50,764 nt of DNA from Aureococcus anophagefferens (taxonomy: Eukaryota > Sar > Pelagophyceae > Pelagomonadales > Pelagomonadaceae), in assembly GCF_000186865.1 (NCBI RefSeq), contig NW_008705591.1, positions 223,008 through 273,771 of the forward strand, in the 5' to 3' direction. This document shows, one piece after another, positions 50,733-50,764 of this stretch. The translations under genes were made by a program, and so were the position numbers. Numbering within the stretch: position 1 is the stretch's first letter; each line of letters begins with the position of its first letter. The notes under the pieces were generated by a model. It was not told where the DNA came from and ran no database searches. It worked only from the letters and a program-made list of their open reading frames with translations.

Positions 50733-50764
50733 GGGAAGACGCGNTCGATATGATGGGACATTAA

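Noticed and set aside
1..50764. Dinoflagellate origin, suggested by GC-AG introns and AG|G acceptors
   Set aside because: No spliced-leader relic was seen, gene orientation is mixed and gene density is high, so the splice pattern alone is not enough.

Overview
This is a eukaryotic nuclear window, not a bacterial one. Coding regions are broken by short introns (about 40-80 bp, one of 207 bp), genes carry eukaryote-only domains, and two 50-base N runs mark scaffold gaps. Two proteins point to a cilium or flagellum: IFT54/TRAF3IP1 and a TTC16-like TPR protein. Together with a MYND/RING/Sel1 protein, a DUF6492-type glycosyltransferase and a patchwork of GC-rich and AT-richer genes, this suggests a flagellated unicellular alga or protist. 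A stramenopile such as a pelagophyte would fit, but the lineage is an inference and no rRNA or plastid gene is present to settle it.

Layout. 0-4.3 kb: a small MITE-like inverted-repeat element, copy 1 of a palindrome-ended repeat, and a coiled-coil protein on the minus strand. 4.3-7.9 kb: an NVL/RIX7 double-AAA ATPase of 60S ribosome assembly, with its locus bracketed by a roughly 97-bp inverted repeat. 8-11.6 kb: two unrecognised minus-strand genes. 11.7-12.7 kb: an intronless SLC35A-type nucleotide-sugar transporter. 12.7-15.4 kb: copy 2 of the palindrome-ended repeat, a spliced SRPBCC/START-like gene, and a 0.5-kb repeat with a GAC/GGC microsatellite. 15.4-22.7 kb: the MYND-Sel1 gene, IFT54 with two N-terminal CH domains, and the TTC16-like gene. 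23.3-24.6 kb: a composite inverted-repeat element.

24.6-28.2 kb: an EF-hand/PDZ protein converging on a partial gene at a gap. 28.3-30.4 kb: repeat debris, copy 3 of the palindrome-ended repeat and a GC-rich gene fragment. 30.5-36.9 kb: a WW-PH-armadillo giant of about 2,000 residues. 37.7-39.4 kb: a glycosyltransferase. 39.9-40.9 kb: a GC-rich, frame-interrupted gene. 41.6-43.1 kb: a prolyl-hydroxylase-like 2OG-Fe(II) dioxygenase. 43.2-43.7 kb: repeats flanking a coding scrap. 43.9-48.0 kb: a PXA-RUN-RPEL-PX-Nexin_C sorting nexin. 48.1-50.7 kb: a cluster of about 25-30-bp repeat units around a SAM-like gene and a Cys-rich PHD-like gene, then a second copy of the 14.6-kb repeat next to the 3' stump of a paralogue.

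The genes do not form a pathway. The two ciliary genes, about 2 kb apart on the same strand, are the only functional pairing seen. The most notable observations are multi-domain fusions, a duplicated IFT54 head domain, GC-AG introns with an AG|G acceptor bias, and several apparently uncatalogued repeat families. All spliced models were read by eye and need transcript support.
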